A stretch of DNA of 64,000 nucleotides from Hawksworthiomyces lignivorus (lineage: Eukaryota > Ascomycota > Sordariomycetes > Ophiostomatales > Ophiostomataceae). The stretch is from NCBI GenBank assembly GCA_002917075.1, contig NTMA01000006.1:124001-188000 (forward strand). The letters run 5' to 3'. Shown here piece by piece: positions 43,436 through 55,037 of this stretch (position 1 is the stretch's first letter; each line of letters opens with the position of its first letter). The notes beneath the pieces are model-generated. The model was not told the origin of the DNA. It saw only the letters and a program-made list of their open reading frames with translations, and searched no databases. The position numbers and the translations under genes are program-made.

Positions 43436-44512
43436 ATGGCGCCGCAGGACCGTGCCAACGACAACGACGACATCGTCGTCGACGAGCTCGATTCGGCAGC
43501 TGTCGCTGCCGCCATGGGCTTCGCTAGCTTTGGTGCTCAGGCCCACCCTAACAAGAAACGGCGATTCAATCCACAGGCTGACGCGGTGGTGGCGCTATCG
43601 GGCAGCCGGCCAGCCAAGGTCAATGCTGGGAGTGGCAGCCATCTCTCCTTCACCTCCATAGCAACGACGGTCCCCTCTTCGCTGCCGCAGCGACCGTCTT
43701 CTAGCTTCCGACCAAATGCCGCACCGGACAAGACCAAGGCCAATGCCGACGAGATTGACCTAGCTGAAGACGACGACGACGATAACTTGAACGGCGGTGC
43801 GATAATAAACGCGAGGAGCGCCAACGGCGCAGATAACGACATCGACGATGATGACTACCCCGAGCCCCAATATCTAGATACGTCGCGGCCAATTGGTGAA
43901 ATACGAGATGTGATCGGAGGAGGCGAGGACGATACGCCGGCTGATGAAGAAGATCCCGAGTCGGTGCAAGCCCGCATCGACGCCGTTCTCGCCGCCGGCA
44001 ATGCGGCGTATAGCATGACAGCGGGGGTTGCGTCAGGCCCGCAGCAACAGCAGCTTGACGGCAGCGCCATGTCCAAGGCACACCAAAAGTTGCATCAACG
44101 CCTTCAGCCCGCAGGGATCCCTGTACAGGACCGGCATGGGTTCCGACCTAGGCTAATGCCTGGCAGCGAAAGCGCGGGCGGCGGTGCCGATGAAGTTGCC
44201 CCAGGCGACGCTGTTGGCCGTGTATCAGAAAGCCGAGACTCAGACCGGACAGGAAGCGGCGATGCCAACAACGGCTGGGTCGCTGGACCACAAGGCGGCC
44301 GAGGCCGGAGCAATCGGGGCCGTGATTGGTGGACGGATTACTACGATCCAACCAGCAACGAGAATCCTTGGGCTCGTCTAGAAGCCGAGCGCGGGCTGCC
44401 TCCAGTCGTTGGCAGCAGCTGGCTCGATCACGGTCACGGCTATGGACAGCAGCGAGGGCAAAGGTACGGGAGCGAGCAGGGACGGCCCCTTACCGGCAGC
44501 AGCCAAGGCTGA
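43436..44512 (+). CDS. Acidic conserved-looking protein, function unknown
   Basis: Single exon, 358 aa, ATG in CCATGG context. I do not recognise it. Features visible: an N-terminal acidic patch (NDNDDIVVDELD) followed by AAAMGFASFG and a basic NKKRRFNPQ that could be a nuclear localisation signal; a central acidic run (DLAEDDDDDN, DIDDDDYPEPQYLD); the helix DPESVQARIDAVLAAGNAAY; and a Gly/Arg-rich C-terminal part with RGRSNRGRDWWTDYYDPTSN and ENPWARLEAERGLPPV. The WWxDYYDPxSxENPWxxLE stretch is rich in aromatic and Pro residues and looks like a conserved binding peptide. RG-rich plus acidic content suggests a nuclear, RNA-related role, but this is inference. It is convergent with the kxd1-like gene 2.3 kb away. 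Confidence 0.65.
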   Translation: MAPQDRANDNDDIVVDELDSAAVAAAMGFASFGAQAHPNKKRRFNPQADAVVALSGSRPAKVNAGSGSHLSFTSIATTVPSSLPQRPSSSFRPNAAPDKTKANADEIDLAEDDDDDNLNGGAIINARSANGADNDIDDDDYPEPQYLDTSRPIGEIRDVIGGGEDDTPADEEDPESVQARIDAVLAAGNAAYSMTAGVASGPQQQQLDGSAMSKAHQKLHQRLQPAGIPVQDRHGFRPRLMPGSESAGGGADEVAPGDAVGRVSESRDSDRTGSGDANNGWVAGPQGGRGRSNRGRDWWTDYYDPTSNENPWARLEAERGLPPVVGSSWLDHGHGYGQQRGQRYGSEQGRPLTGSSQG

Positions 44513-46831
44513 TGCCGATGTGCCTCCTGCGCCTAGTACCTCTCGCCGTCGGAATTCGAGACAGGCATGGCCGCTGACCCAACGATGAGGAGCCAGATAT
44601 CGCGGCAGCTGCTTCTTTTGCTGATATATGAAAGCTCCTTCATGCGGGTCTGGCTTCCTGAATATTACGCGAAAGAATTAGGGGAAGTTACAATATTTCA
44701 GTTCACTTCGTTTTCGTTCTGTGTTTCTATGTCTCGCCACTTCATTTCCGTCAAGGCCGCAATAGGCGGTTGGTCTCGGCTCACGTGTTAGCTTGTCCTT
44801 CTACCTCATCCAGCTGCCCAATTCAGATCAGGATTATTCCCTACGATTTCTTTTCCTTCGCCTTATTATTGCAATTATTCCATATTCCTTTATTCTTCAC
44901 ATTGCATTCTCCCTCGCTCCTCAAAACCGCGGCATCCAATGGTCTCTTCCAAATATATTTGCCTGAAACAGTTATCACGTGATAGGTTTTTCAGGGGGAA
45001 TAAACAATGGGAGAACAAAGGGAACAATTAAGCCATGATGCCCAACGGGAGAGATAAGACGATAAAGAATATGCTATGGGACTCACGACCATGGCAAACA
45101 AAAAGAAAAAGACAGGGCCCACATGTTGTTGTGTTGCGTCTCTGTGTTCGTGTCCATGCTGTGTTGATGTTATGCGCGGCAGAGTGAGTTTATTATCAGA
45201 AACCAAGAAGGGAAGCGCAATTGCGTGAGGAGACAAGAAAGAGGGGAGGAGGAGTACTACCCTCAGTTCCCCTCCCCCTCCCACACTGTCCTCTGCCGGT
45301 CACGAGGGAAGACTCAAGCACACACACAGGCCTCACGTGCATTGGGACGGTGATGGCTCGCCGTCTATCTACGAGCAAGGGTCTTCACAGGCCAGTTACA
45401 TTGTCATGGGAGGTCTCATTCAAACGCCTATGTCAAACTATGAAAATAGAAGAGGGAAGATACAATCACACACAGCGGCAGCATTACAATCTCAGAAGGA
45501 AACCACATCCACACCACCGTCCCCTCCCCAGCCAATGAGAAAGTCAGCTCGTCTACAAGACACTGCCAGAGGCAGACGCCAAAGACATCTTCATTCTCCC
45601 CTGTCCTGTGGCCTCATTCTCCAGCAGGGTAGAAGCAGCACTGTGGGTGCGGCTGCTCCTTGCTTGTCCACTCCAGCAGCCCAATAACGGCAGAATGCCC
45701 TTCTCGCCGCCGTTTTCCCCCCTGACAGTGCGCGCTGTACATGTCTATCTAAGCAACATAACTTCCGTTTCTTGGCCTATGCTATCTGTTCCGTCTTCCT
45801 GCCACCGTTTTACCGCCAATCTCAGCATACAGGGCTCCAGGGGGAGGGGTGTCACTTGCCATTGGCAGTGCTGGGCTGTCCCACACGCGTTTAAAGCGCT
45901 CGACTGCTACTTGTACAGCAGCAATTCGCAGCCGCCAAAAGCACACTCCCCTACCTGCGCGCTTCCCATCCGTTTCCACTCAAAGTGCGTTTCTCTGGCG
46001 CACTCTCAGGCACCATTGCTCGCTGACTGCCCCTTGCAGTAGGCACAGAAATGGAGGGGGCGTGAAAGGTGTTTCTGAGTGAGCCCAAGAACCTCCTCCA
46101 GCGGGCTACTGCAGCCCTGGCGCTTGCCGAGCGGACGCTCCCACCCTCCCACTACCGTCCCAAAGCCAGAATTGGCGTTGTACTATACTTTTCATTAAAA
46201 TTTCTTCCCCGTCCACCTCATGTAGCCCAATCATAAGTCATAACGTCGTAGGACCATTCTCCCCGCGCGGAAAATCCGTGCAGATGATAAAACAAGAAAA
46301 TCCCAAGCAGATTCCCAGAAAGAAAACTCCGCCCAAAATAAGCCCAATTTCCCAAAAAGAAAGCTTGCCAGATCTTGCCTGCCGCCGCAAAGAGCCGCTT
46401 CCAAAGAAACCCTAGACAAAGAAATCCAAGCTGCTCATATTTTGACCGTCCCCAACTTTTTTGCATCGGGCCGCTCCCCAGTCACCCCAGATTCTCGTCC
46501 CTGCGCTCGCTCAGCTGCAGGAAACAAGAAAAATGGACAACGCATCATGCTAGACATACCCACCCTCCGGAGAAGACGAAATAAAATCGATCCCAAGAGC
46601 GTAAAAATGGGGATAGCGGTAAGAAAAGATGGTGGTGGGGTGTACAGAAATTGCAGCCTTAAATTTTGCCCCTGGCCGCTTGAAAGGCAAATGAAAAAGT
46701 AGAATCGTAATGAAATGACACGCGAGAAAATAAGGTTTTCCGGGTAAAGGAAAACAAAGGCAATAAAACGAGCGCTAAAGCAGGGTGGGCGGGTTCAGGC
46801 GCGTCCCGCAAAAAGGATGAGGCTCAACAGC
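44513..46831. other. Intergenic between convergent 43436 gene and kxd1-like gene
   Basis: 2319 bp without a gene I can support. It holds three CACGTG sites (44782, 44976 within TCACGTGA, and 45334). The + strand at 45460-46150 is C-rich with an open frame of 144 codons (45608-46042), which I judge spurious. Confidence 0.45.
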
Positions 46832-47856
46832 TTAGTAGTCCGGGGACGGATACCGCTCGCGAGCCTTCTTGTATTCCTTTGGATATTTCTTTGCTGCCTT
46901 TGCATTCAGGGATCTGCGATTTCAAGGAATTAGCAAATTTGATTCGTAGTCATTTAGAAGCAGGATTTTTTTCTTTCTCGTCTTGCTCGCTTGAGCGGCG
47001 AGGCTTCTTTTTCTCCCCATTTCCACCAGATTTGCGAGTCTGCCAGTTTTGCGAGTCCACCGGTTTTGCGAATCTACCGGTTTTGCAAGTTCGCCGGTTT
47101 CACGAGTCCGCCTGCTTTGCGAGTTCACCAGTTTTGCGAGCCCGCCAAAATGCAGAGATCTCAAAACACAGTAAAACTCCCAAAAGGGGAAATTCGCAGT
47201 ATGACATCAAAACCAATAACGGCCCAAAAAAGGAGCCTTTTGTAGAGCTCTGCTGCCAACTTACGTCAATTTCTTTTGCGACCATTCTAGGTCTGCGCGC
47301 ACTTCGCGTGCGTCGCGCATTCCGTCAGCAAACCGCGTGCGAGCCTTTGCCAGGCGAGCTTGCGCTTTCTGCTGCAATTCCTGCAGCTGGCGCTGCTTGT
47401 CATTTAGAAGACCCGAACTAAAAGAATTTGTTAGCAAATTCTTGGTTTCGTCGATTCTGTCGATTTTGCTGTATTTTTTGCCCCTCGTTTTCTCCCCTGT
47501 TTTTCATCTACTCACGTTTGCGCCTGCATCGCCACGCTCTTATCGAGGGGGATGGGATTGAAAGTCTCGCTGAAGCGATCCTGCATATACTCGTTGAAAT
47601 CCACGTTGCTGGCAGACATTGATGTGTCATAATCGCCTTGCATGCTACCTGCGTAGCTTGCCGTGGTTGAGTATCCAGAATTGCCGTAAGAGACACTGCC
47701 CGAAGCGGAGCTCACGTTCTCTGACTCTGGTGGCGAGACTGAGTAGGAGCTGTGACCGCTCTGGTAGCCCTGGTAGTAGCCGGCGTATTGGTCTTTGCCG
47801 GGAACAGCCATGGGCATGGTGCTCGTGTACATGGGGGAAGTGTATGAGGCAGACAT
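46832..47856 (-). CDS. kxd1: Kxd1-like BLOC-1/BORC subunit
   Basis: Three exons on the minus strand: 47856-47516, 47417-47265 and 46913-46832, with introns of 98 and 351 nt, both phase 2. The product has 191 aa. The N-terminal 90 residues are Ser/Tyr/Gly-rich and disordered-looking. From about 92 on, FNEYMQDRFSETFNPIPLDKSVAMQAQ leads into a single long helical region (TSGLLNDKQRQLQELQQKAQ, RTRFADGMRDAREVRADLEW, SQKKLTSLNAKAAKKYPKEY). This pattern, with a RADL variant of the KxDL motif and the LKAKxxKKYPxEY-like end, fits the KxDL family, whose yeast member Kxd1 belongs to the endosomal BLOC-1 complex. The two splices are each supported by restoring the family helix. The second intron is unusually long and holds a 17-bp tandem repeat. 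Confidence 0.72.
47026..47144. repeat. 17-bp minisatellite, seven units, inside the kxd1-like second intron
   Basis: Seven consecutive 17-bp units start at 47026, 47043, 47060, 47077, 47094, 47111 and 47128. The consensus is CCGGTTTTGCGAGTCCG with 2-5 differences per unit. There is no gap between units, and the array ends abruptly before an unrelated CCAAAATGCAG. The spacing is exact, so this is a true tandem array. 17 is not a multiple of three, which also argues against coding use. Confidence 0.9.
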
Positions 47857-50800
47857 GATGATAAGAAGGTGGATGTATTTTGCTTGCAAAAAAGAAATCT
47901 TTTCTTTGTGAAAGAGTAAGGTGAGCACACGTAAGGCAGCAGACTGCGAGACTGTGTATATTTGTCTGGAAGTGACTTGAAGCTTTGAGAAGATGTTCTG
48001 ATGAGACTGGAGACTCTGGAGAGAAAGAAGAGAAGAAGAAAAAGAAAAATAAAAGAGAAGAGAAAAGAAGAAGAACAAAAAGATCCAAGCCGGGAGAGAA
48101 AGGCCATATTTATACTTTTTTGGAGCCATCTTGACCGGCACAAAGTCGGCTACTTTTGCAAAGAGAAGGATAAGAAAGGTAAAGGCAATTCGTCAACAAC
48201 TCGAGAACAGGCGTGGACCCCCTTGGCGTCGAGAGGAGAGGTGAGGCCGAGAGACGGAACGCAATGACAAACTATGATATGAATATAAGAGACAACGTGC
48301 GAGTGGGGGATGAGTATGTGGCAGGGAGCAGGTGGTAGGTAGTGGGAGACGAATGACAAGGGGGGCAACTGGAAGGAAGAAAATATAAGGGTTTGCTTTC
48401 TTTTTTTTGCCTTGTTGGAAAAAAAATAAAAGAGAAGAGGAGAGAAGTGAAGAGAAAACGAGAAGAGAAAGCTCGGTCCTGTTAACCAATGTGTGTAAAA
48501 TACCATGTACATATATGAGGTATGTGTGCTATCCAGATAGTCCCATCAATATCAAACTACGAATGTGCAGCTAGAGTTGGTAGAACCAACCGGGGTGAAG
48601 AAGGTGTGATGGCCGATGGGGTGATCTCCAGAGACTTTTGTCAAGTAGGGAGGATTTAGTACATATTTCGTTTCAATTTTCATTTTCATTACTCACGGAA
48701 GGCGAGATTAACATTTACATGTGCCGAAATACAGACAGCAAGATTATGAATATGACACCGGTGGGTATAGCATGGTATTGTATGAAGAGGGGAAGTAAGA
48801 AGAAAGGGGGGGAGGGCGTGAGTATAAGTTGAAACTGAAAGGAAAACACTGATGAGAAATGGCCAATTTTCTGATGGGTGGGAGTGTACATAAACAAAAA
48901 TTCAAGGATGAAAGTAATTTTAAACTTCACAAAAAAGCAACGTCTACAGGAAGAACAAATCAAGTAAGGGTCAAGAGAAAGGGGGTGTGAGTGGGTAGAG
49001 TGGAATAGCAGTCATGGTGAAAGACGAAGGTGTAGAAGTGCAAGACAAAAACTGTCTTTTGGACAAATCATGGTCCAAATTCTGGATTCGGAGCTAGTAA
49101 TGAAGCCATAACAAATATATAAAAATGCTTTGGTCTGGAAGCATGGTTGGAGAAATACACGAAGTAAATATAGAGTAAAAGGATGAGTGGAAGGTTGAGA
49201 CATAAGGGAGTGAGTGAGATAAGTGACCATGCAAATGGAGGAACAGTCTGAAAGAAAATAGTGGGCCAAGAATAATGAAAAGGAGGGTGTGAATGCAGTA
49301 GTATAGTAGAATAAAAAAGATAGGAAGGCAAAATGAGAAAAAAAAAAGAAAACTTGAGGATGGGGAGAACATATAAAACTTGAAAAAAATATCGAGCTAG
49401 CAAGGGTGCTTGGAACCAGAATACGCAGAGGGAACGAGCGGAGGCAAATAGAAAACATGGAGGCAACAAGACGAGAAGGATTATGGCATAGGCTGGTGAC
49501 CGTTGGTATATTTTGGACCAAAGCTGGTGCAAGATATCAATGGCTGCATGATGGAAGCAGGACGGGTGGGTGGGCAGACCGTTGAAAGGACTCGGGGTGG
49601 ACGACAAGGGGCAAGAATGAACAAGCGAGAAGCAAACGAGAAAAAAATGACCGAGATGAAGCAGCTAGACAGACAAACGTATAAGCTTCCTGAGAGACAG
49701 ACTGTGTTTTATTTAGCAAGTAGCATCTTGATCTACCAGGGACGAGAGGAAATCCAAATACACAAAAGAGGAAACGGAATTATAGTGAGTGGAAAGAAAT
49801 GCAGAGCCAGCCAGATCTTTGAAAATAAGAAGCCAGGGAGGCCTACAAAGTCGGAAAAGGACACAATGATCAAATTGACGTTGCAGAAAGGAAACGCTGA
49901 GGTTGAAAAAAAATAAAGTGGCATAAAAACAAGCGAGATATGAAGAAAGCGGACAGAAAACGGTGGGCAAAAACGGAGACAGGACAGGGTTTAGCCACAT
50001 GCAATGTTGCAAGACCGCAGTTATGGACTGAAGACTAGGATGAGCACAACCATAGAGACGGTGTCTTGTACTGTACATCGACCAAGGAGTTAGCCTGCAG
50101 GTTGTAGCCAAGTCGGAAATGGAAAAGAGTGGGAAACGGGCTGCACAGGAGGGAGAGGGGGGGGGGGTGAGAGAGGAAAGACGGCGGAAGAAGAAGGCAG
50201 AAGAAATGAGGGGGGATTCCGAACAAGCGCGCTGGCGCAGAAGGCAGCGTCGGATCTGGTAGTTTGTTCCGTGGAGACGGCATGAGAGGATGGGGTGAAC
50301 ATATTATTGAGGGCTTGTGTCGTCTCTCGGGGCCTTTTTTTTTGGCATATCTTATCCTGACGATATTTAGTGATTTAGGAGTTCCCAAGCGCTGAAATTC
50401 AAGAATTCAGGAATTCACGAATACAGAAAACACCTCAGCTGGGACACATAATTTCTTTTACATCTCTTCAGCATAGCTGTTTGTGCGTACAGGTTTGGGG
50501 TCTTTTGCCCTGCCCAGTAGATGGGACCCTCTCCTTCTTAAAGAGGAGGAAAAGAAAGAAAGCCAAGGGAAAACAGGAGGAGCGAGGGAAATAGGAAAAT
50601 TGACAAAGTGAGTTAGGCGAGAATAAAATAAGCAGGTTGAGATAGACGGAGAAACGCAACAGACGTAATACGTCGTTCGTTCTTGCATCAGGCAGGAGTG
50701 CAGCTGTCGGGCATGCCTTCCATTGCGATTTTGTTGTATCACCCCTCCCCCCTTTTGACTTAATTGTCACGACTTGTGGCCTTCAATTCGTCTCTGCCTT

Positions 50801-53633
50801 TCCGATGCCTGCCCGCCTTTTTATGTTCTTTTGTTGTTTGTTTTGCCCGGCCGCTTTCTCGTGCACTTATGCGTTGGCAACGAGGAAACGAAAGCAACGC
50901 AAGGAAGCGAATGAAGCAAACGAGTTCGCACAAGACAAAAATAAACGGATGAGATATTTCTAAAGGCCAGCAAAGTGTGGGTGTCCCCATCCGAACCCCA
51001 TTTAAGTGGAGGGAGGTAGGAGCAAGGGAGGCGAGATGAGTTTCTTCTCTTTAATAAGCCATCTTCCTCTTTCCTCGGAAGGTGCACAAGATATACAATG
51101 GTACGAAATAGACGAAGATTAGGAAGGACGAACCAGGAGGCGAGAGATGTCTGGACTGCATTGGGTTTGCCCGTCGTACTTGCCTCAAAGCTCCCTACAC
51201 ATATTACCTCTTATGTCCCGTGGCATGGAGAACCGGTTGAGGAGGGGTGCAAAAAGAGGGGCTCCTTCGTACAAGACTATCAAAACAGACGTTGTGATAT
51301 GCTGCTTTTGAAAGCTAACCAGACCAAGATGGACCAAAGAGAAGAAGGGAAACGAGGAAAAGAGCCAAGGAAAGAAGAGAAAAAAAATGGAAAAGACGAG
51401 AACTCGGAATATGGATTTTCTGGAATTTTCATTGGACAAAAATGCTGAACGGAATTAAGTATTCCAGTAATATTTTCTCTTCGATTTGACAAGAGGGGGT
51501 AGGGACATAAATTAATTTATCTCTTATTTTCGCTTTGGCTGGTCTCACTCTCCTAGTATTTCTCATTGCGACGTGCTATTCCGCGTCGTCGTTGTATTCT
51601 GTCAAGTTTGCTGCATCAACCCAAGTAGGAAATATCAAAAAACTAAAACCCCCAAACCAGCAGAGAGCGGTATCCGGCGTCATGGAGGGGGGGTGCCGGT
51701 ATCCACACTAACGACGACACTAGCACTGACAGGCAGTCAGTGACGGTGCAGGACAAAAGTTCTGGCAGAGGAGCTAAATCGACGAAAAAACACACTACAA
51801 GCGAAGCCGTCCAGAAACGAGCGGCATTGCCGTTCGACGGAGGCGTGCTAGAGAGTAAGGAAAGAAGGGATCGGAACGAGATAAGTGGATAATAGAGCAA
51901 GAGAGAAGCAAGGACCAGCAGCTCTACGGCGAGACGGAATAGACCATCTGGGGATGGGCAGAAGAAAAGCCGCCCACAACCCGGGACTCGTACGTCTGAA
52001 AGAAGTATCCAGGGAGTCATGAAATGTGCGCTTAGGGAGGGAAGCGAGCCTGGGCAAAACGCCGTCGTGCACGATTTGCGTGAAACGGCCTGACAGACGT
52101 GCACGAAGAGTGTGTGCCGGAGGGGGTGAAGGGAGATTAATTAAAAAAAGAGTAAGCTGCAAGTCATCGTTTCTTTTTCCTGTACCGTCGTTTTACATTC
52201 CTGCGTGAGCGCGGGCGTTGCGGTGCTGCTAGGCTAAGTCTGGGCGCGCGGTTTGAGAGGAAAAACGGCCGGCGAAGAAATAATATTCATCCATACATAA
52301 AAACCGCTGGCCTTTTTTGTGTGCCCTATGTATAAGAGAAACAGGGCTGATCTCTCAACTTCATGGTTCCCGAATCTGCACGACCCTCCCCCTCCCCCCC
52401 CATTCAACCCCCCTTTTTTTCTCTCTCCCCATCGTCCTCTTACGCAAGAGAGGCGGTTCAACAGGAAAAAAAAATCTGGGGAGAAAGAGGGGGGAAAGCC
52501 TGCGGAGATGGGCTGCCTCTTAGTGGAAGTCTAGTAGAGAAGAAGCAATAATAGAAGACATTAAGAGTAGTGAGGAAGGCAATGGCTAGTCCGAGCAACC
52601 TACGCAGAGAGCGTCTCAGTAGTCTGAGAAAGGATGCGCTATTAAGTAAACCGGCAGACAAATTGCACCGGCATCCCGCTCGACACCGAAGAGACGTGGG
52701 TAAGCCGTCGAGCAGTCGAGATCCAGAAGGCTCTGAAGAACCCCATGACTAGGACAGCATGCGAAGCCAAGCTTGAAATGGGGGAGCCCTAGAGAGACTA
52801 GAGCAGAAAGTCGGTTGTGACTCGTATCTCCTCTGATACAAGGACCAATCGATCGTGAGGATAGAAGCGGAAATGCTGCTTGCTTAGTTGATAGGACGAA
52901 GAGCGCAGAATACTAATCCTTAGGCGGCAAACTGGATGATGGGGTCAGATAAAATTAGAAGAGGAATGATTGCTGTAGATCCTTATGAAAGTACCGCTGT
53001 GTATAGGATGTGGCTAGATATTGGTTTTGTGAAACGCTAATTCACGGCTTAACCAGGTTGGGAGTGCATCTTCATAACGATAATGCTTGGAACATGAGAT
53101 AGTTCCGAATTTTACTGAAGGTGCTATGTAGGGCGGCAATTCGTGGTTCGCCGAGGTCGTATAAGAAGCTTCACGATAGCAGATGCTTCCAGATACAAAG
53201 ATATTTATGATGTGTCTATTTGAGAGATGAGTTGAACCACTATGTATAAGAAAGGGCAACTTCTCGCCATGCCAAAGAGAAAGAGATAAAACGACCAAGT
53301 GATAGAAAGAATCCACCCACCCACCCCTCACTACTCTATTCGATCAAAAGCCATATACATCAAATTCCATTCCAGAAAACATAAAACGCCTGTATGTCGT
53401 GACCTCTTTCGAAAATTATGTAGAAGTAAAAATACCATGCCGAGTCAAGAAGTAATGAAGATGAACAAGAAGAGAAGAAGTTTGAAAGGCAAGGTTGAAT
53501 AGATACTGGAAGAAGAGTACAGATAAAATAAAGGGTGTAGTGAGAACGAAGGTAGGGCCGGGGGGGGAAGAGAGATAAGAAAAAGGAAAGACAAAGGAAA
53601 ATGGAAAAAGATTGCAGAAGGGCTAGGGCCGTT
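47857..53633. other. 5.8 kb gene-free region, purine-rich on the + strand
   Basis: Between the kxd1-like start and the dgk1 stop, both minus strand. No ORF shows family similarity. Long parts (about 48000-48480, 48960-50300, 50460-50690, 51030-51450, 53230-53630) are dominated by A and G on +, with short opposite patches at 50755-50870 and 51470-51620. The kxd1-like TATA box lies at 48107, so most of this stretch is not that gene's leader. It could be a minus-strand non-coding transcription unit or simple regulatory DNA. Confidence 0.5.
48107..48114 (-). promoter_or_regulatory. TATA box of kxd1-like gene
   Basis: TATAAATA on the minus strand, a perfect consensus, about 250 nt upstream of the ATG at 47856 and followed by a CT-rich stretch in the gene's sense. 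It places the transcription start near 48080. Confidence 0.5.
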
Positions 53634-55037
53634 TCACCCAAACACCTTGAGGAACGCCCAGATGCCCATGCCGCTCAGCACGGGGATGGTCAGGTTGTCG
53701 TCCCAGCCGAAGATGTCGACGACCTCGCTGGCGGCGGCGACGAAGCCGGACCAGACGCTCACGACGCCGAGGGCCAGGGCGCCGGAGATGCTCGTCTTGG
53801 CGGCGTCCCAGCCGAGGCGCGAGACGGCGGCGGCGGGCAGGCGCAGGGTGCCGGTGAACATAAAGTGCTCGTCGCCGGGCATGGGCCCGATGGTGTGGGC
53901 CAGCCAGCCCCAGAACCAGGCGGCGGTGGCGACGCCGACGAGAAAAGCGGCAGAGGAGCCGGCGAGGGACTTGCCGCGGCGGATGCGCGGGGTGTAGCGG
54001 CCGTAGAGGCGGCCAAAGGTGCTAGCGGCGGTGTCGCACCAGCTGAGCAGCAGGACGCTGATGACGCCGACGTCCTTGGGCAGGGCGTAGAGGACGGCCC
54101 AGGCGCCGAGCAGGTAGAAGATGACGCCGTTGTAGCCGTCGAACTCGCTCTCGCGCATCAGGGCGCCCAGCACGCGGACGTAGAAGCGGTTGAAGGGCGC
54201 GTAGCGGTGGCGCAGCAGGTCGACACTAGCGATGGGGATCAGCGCGCCCATCAGGTAGGGGCACACGGCGCGCGTCTGCGTGCCCGAGGCGTACAGCCAG
54301 ATGACCAGGAAGCCGATCGACACGTGCAGCAGCTTGCGCGGCACCTCGTGCTTGTGCACAAACGACCGCCAGTGCCGGTGAATCGGGATCAGCCCCAGCG
54401 GGCTCGGGCTGCGGCTGAAGTCGCGCCAGCTCCACCCGGTGCTTCCGTTGAGGGCGGGCGGTCGCAGGTGGCCGTTGGTCTGGACCCGCTCCAGGTCGGC
54501 GGGCGCGGGCGCCTTTCCGTTGGCGGATTTCTCCTTGAGGGCGGTCGGCGCCGCGCCCTTCTTTGGCGTCTTAGACTTGGATGAGCCGGTGCCTGACTTG
54601 GCGGACGGCTTGACAGGCGTCATCTCGCCCAGCCGTCTTGTGATAATGGGGCTGCGACTCCGTGTTCGCGCGCGGCGGAGTTCGGAGCTGGTATCGCTCT
54701 CTTCTGAGCTGGTCTTGCCGCCTCCTCCTCCTCCTCCTCCTCCTCCTCCTCTTCCTGTTCCTCTCGATCTTGAAGTATTTGCGGGTATTCCGTCTTGTTT
54801 CCCGTTATCATTGTCGTCTTCGTCGTACGACTCTTCTTCTACGGGCTGTGGCGTAGCGAGTCGTTTCCGAGCCGACCGAGTCACGGGACCATTATATGAG
54901 TCCGCGCCATCCGAAAGCTGAGATGCTGATTGCTGCTCTTGGAGAGACTGCCGCTCGGATGGCGTTGGGCTTGGTGAGATGACACGCGGTGTTGACGGAA
55001 TGCTCCGCCGGCGCCGTTGTGTGGTAGCGGCCGACAT
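53634..55037 (-). CDS. dgk1: CTP-dependent diacylglycerol kinase
   Basis: Single exon, 467 aa. The frame is open upstream to 55517 but without any ATG, so the start is at 55037. Dgk1 uses CTP to phosphorylate diacylglycerol to phosphatidate at the ER/nuclear envelope and counterbalances phosphatidate phosphatase in membrane growth. Residues 1-224 are polar and low-complexity, with a Gly run coded by a CCT tract (54721-54753 on +). The catalytic membrane domain begins near residue 225: HKHEVPRKLLHVSIGFLVIW (with the RK pair), GVIFYLLGAWAVL, SWCDTAASTFGRLYGRYTP, RRGKSLAGSSAAFLVG, and EVVDIFGWDDNLTIPVLSG at the end, matching the CTP-transferase motifs. About six to seven membrane segments. The N-terminal extension is longer than in yeast (290 aa total). 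Divergent from spb4. Confidence 0.88.
   Translation of the reverse strand: MSAATTQRRRRSIPSTPRVISPSPTPSERQSLQEQQSASQLSDGADSYNGPVTRSARKRLATPQPVEEESYDEDDNDNGKQDGIPANTSRSRGTGRGGGGGGGGGGGKTSSEESDTSSELRRARTRSRSPIITRRLGEMTPVKPSAKSGTGSSKSKTPKKGAAPTALKEKSANGKAPAPADLERVQTNGHLRPPALNGSTGWSWRDFSRSPSPLGLIPIHRHWRSFVHKHEVPRKLLHVSIGFLVIWLYASGTQTRAVCPYLMGALIPIASVDLLRHRYAPFNRFYVRVLGALMRESEFDGYNGVIFYLLGAWAVLYALPKDVGVISVLLLSWCDTAASTFGRLYGRYTPRIRRGKSLAGSSAAFLVGVATAAWFWGWLAHTIGPMPGDEHFMFTGTLRLPAAAVSRLGWDAAKTSISGALALGVVSVWSGFVAAASEVVDIFGWDDNLTIPVLSGMGIWAFLKVFG
54721..54753. repeat. CCT trinucleotide tract inside dgk1
   Basis: About eleven CCT units, read on the minus strand as a run of Gly codons near residue 100 of Dgk1. 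Likely length-polymorphic. Confidence 0.8.

Noticed and set aside
45608..46042. 144-codon ORF in the 44.5-46.8 kb gap
   Set aside because: No recognisable domain, no TATA or leader, Ser/Pro/Leu-rich translation expected of C-rich DNA.
49012..49607. Minus-strand ORFs of 169-179 codons in the purine-rich desert
   Set aside because: Translations are Phe/Leu/Ser-rich with no domain; they follow from the skewed base composition.
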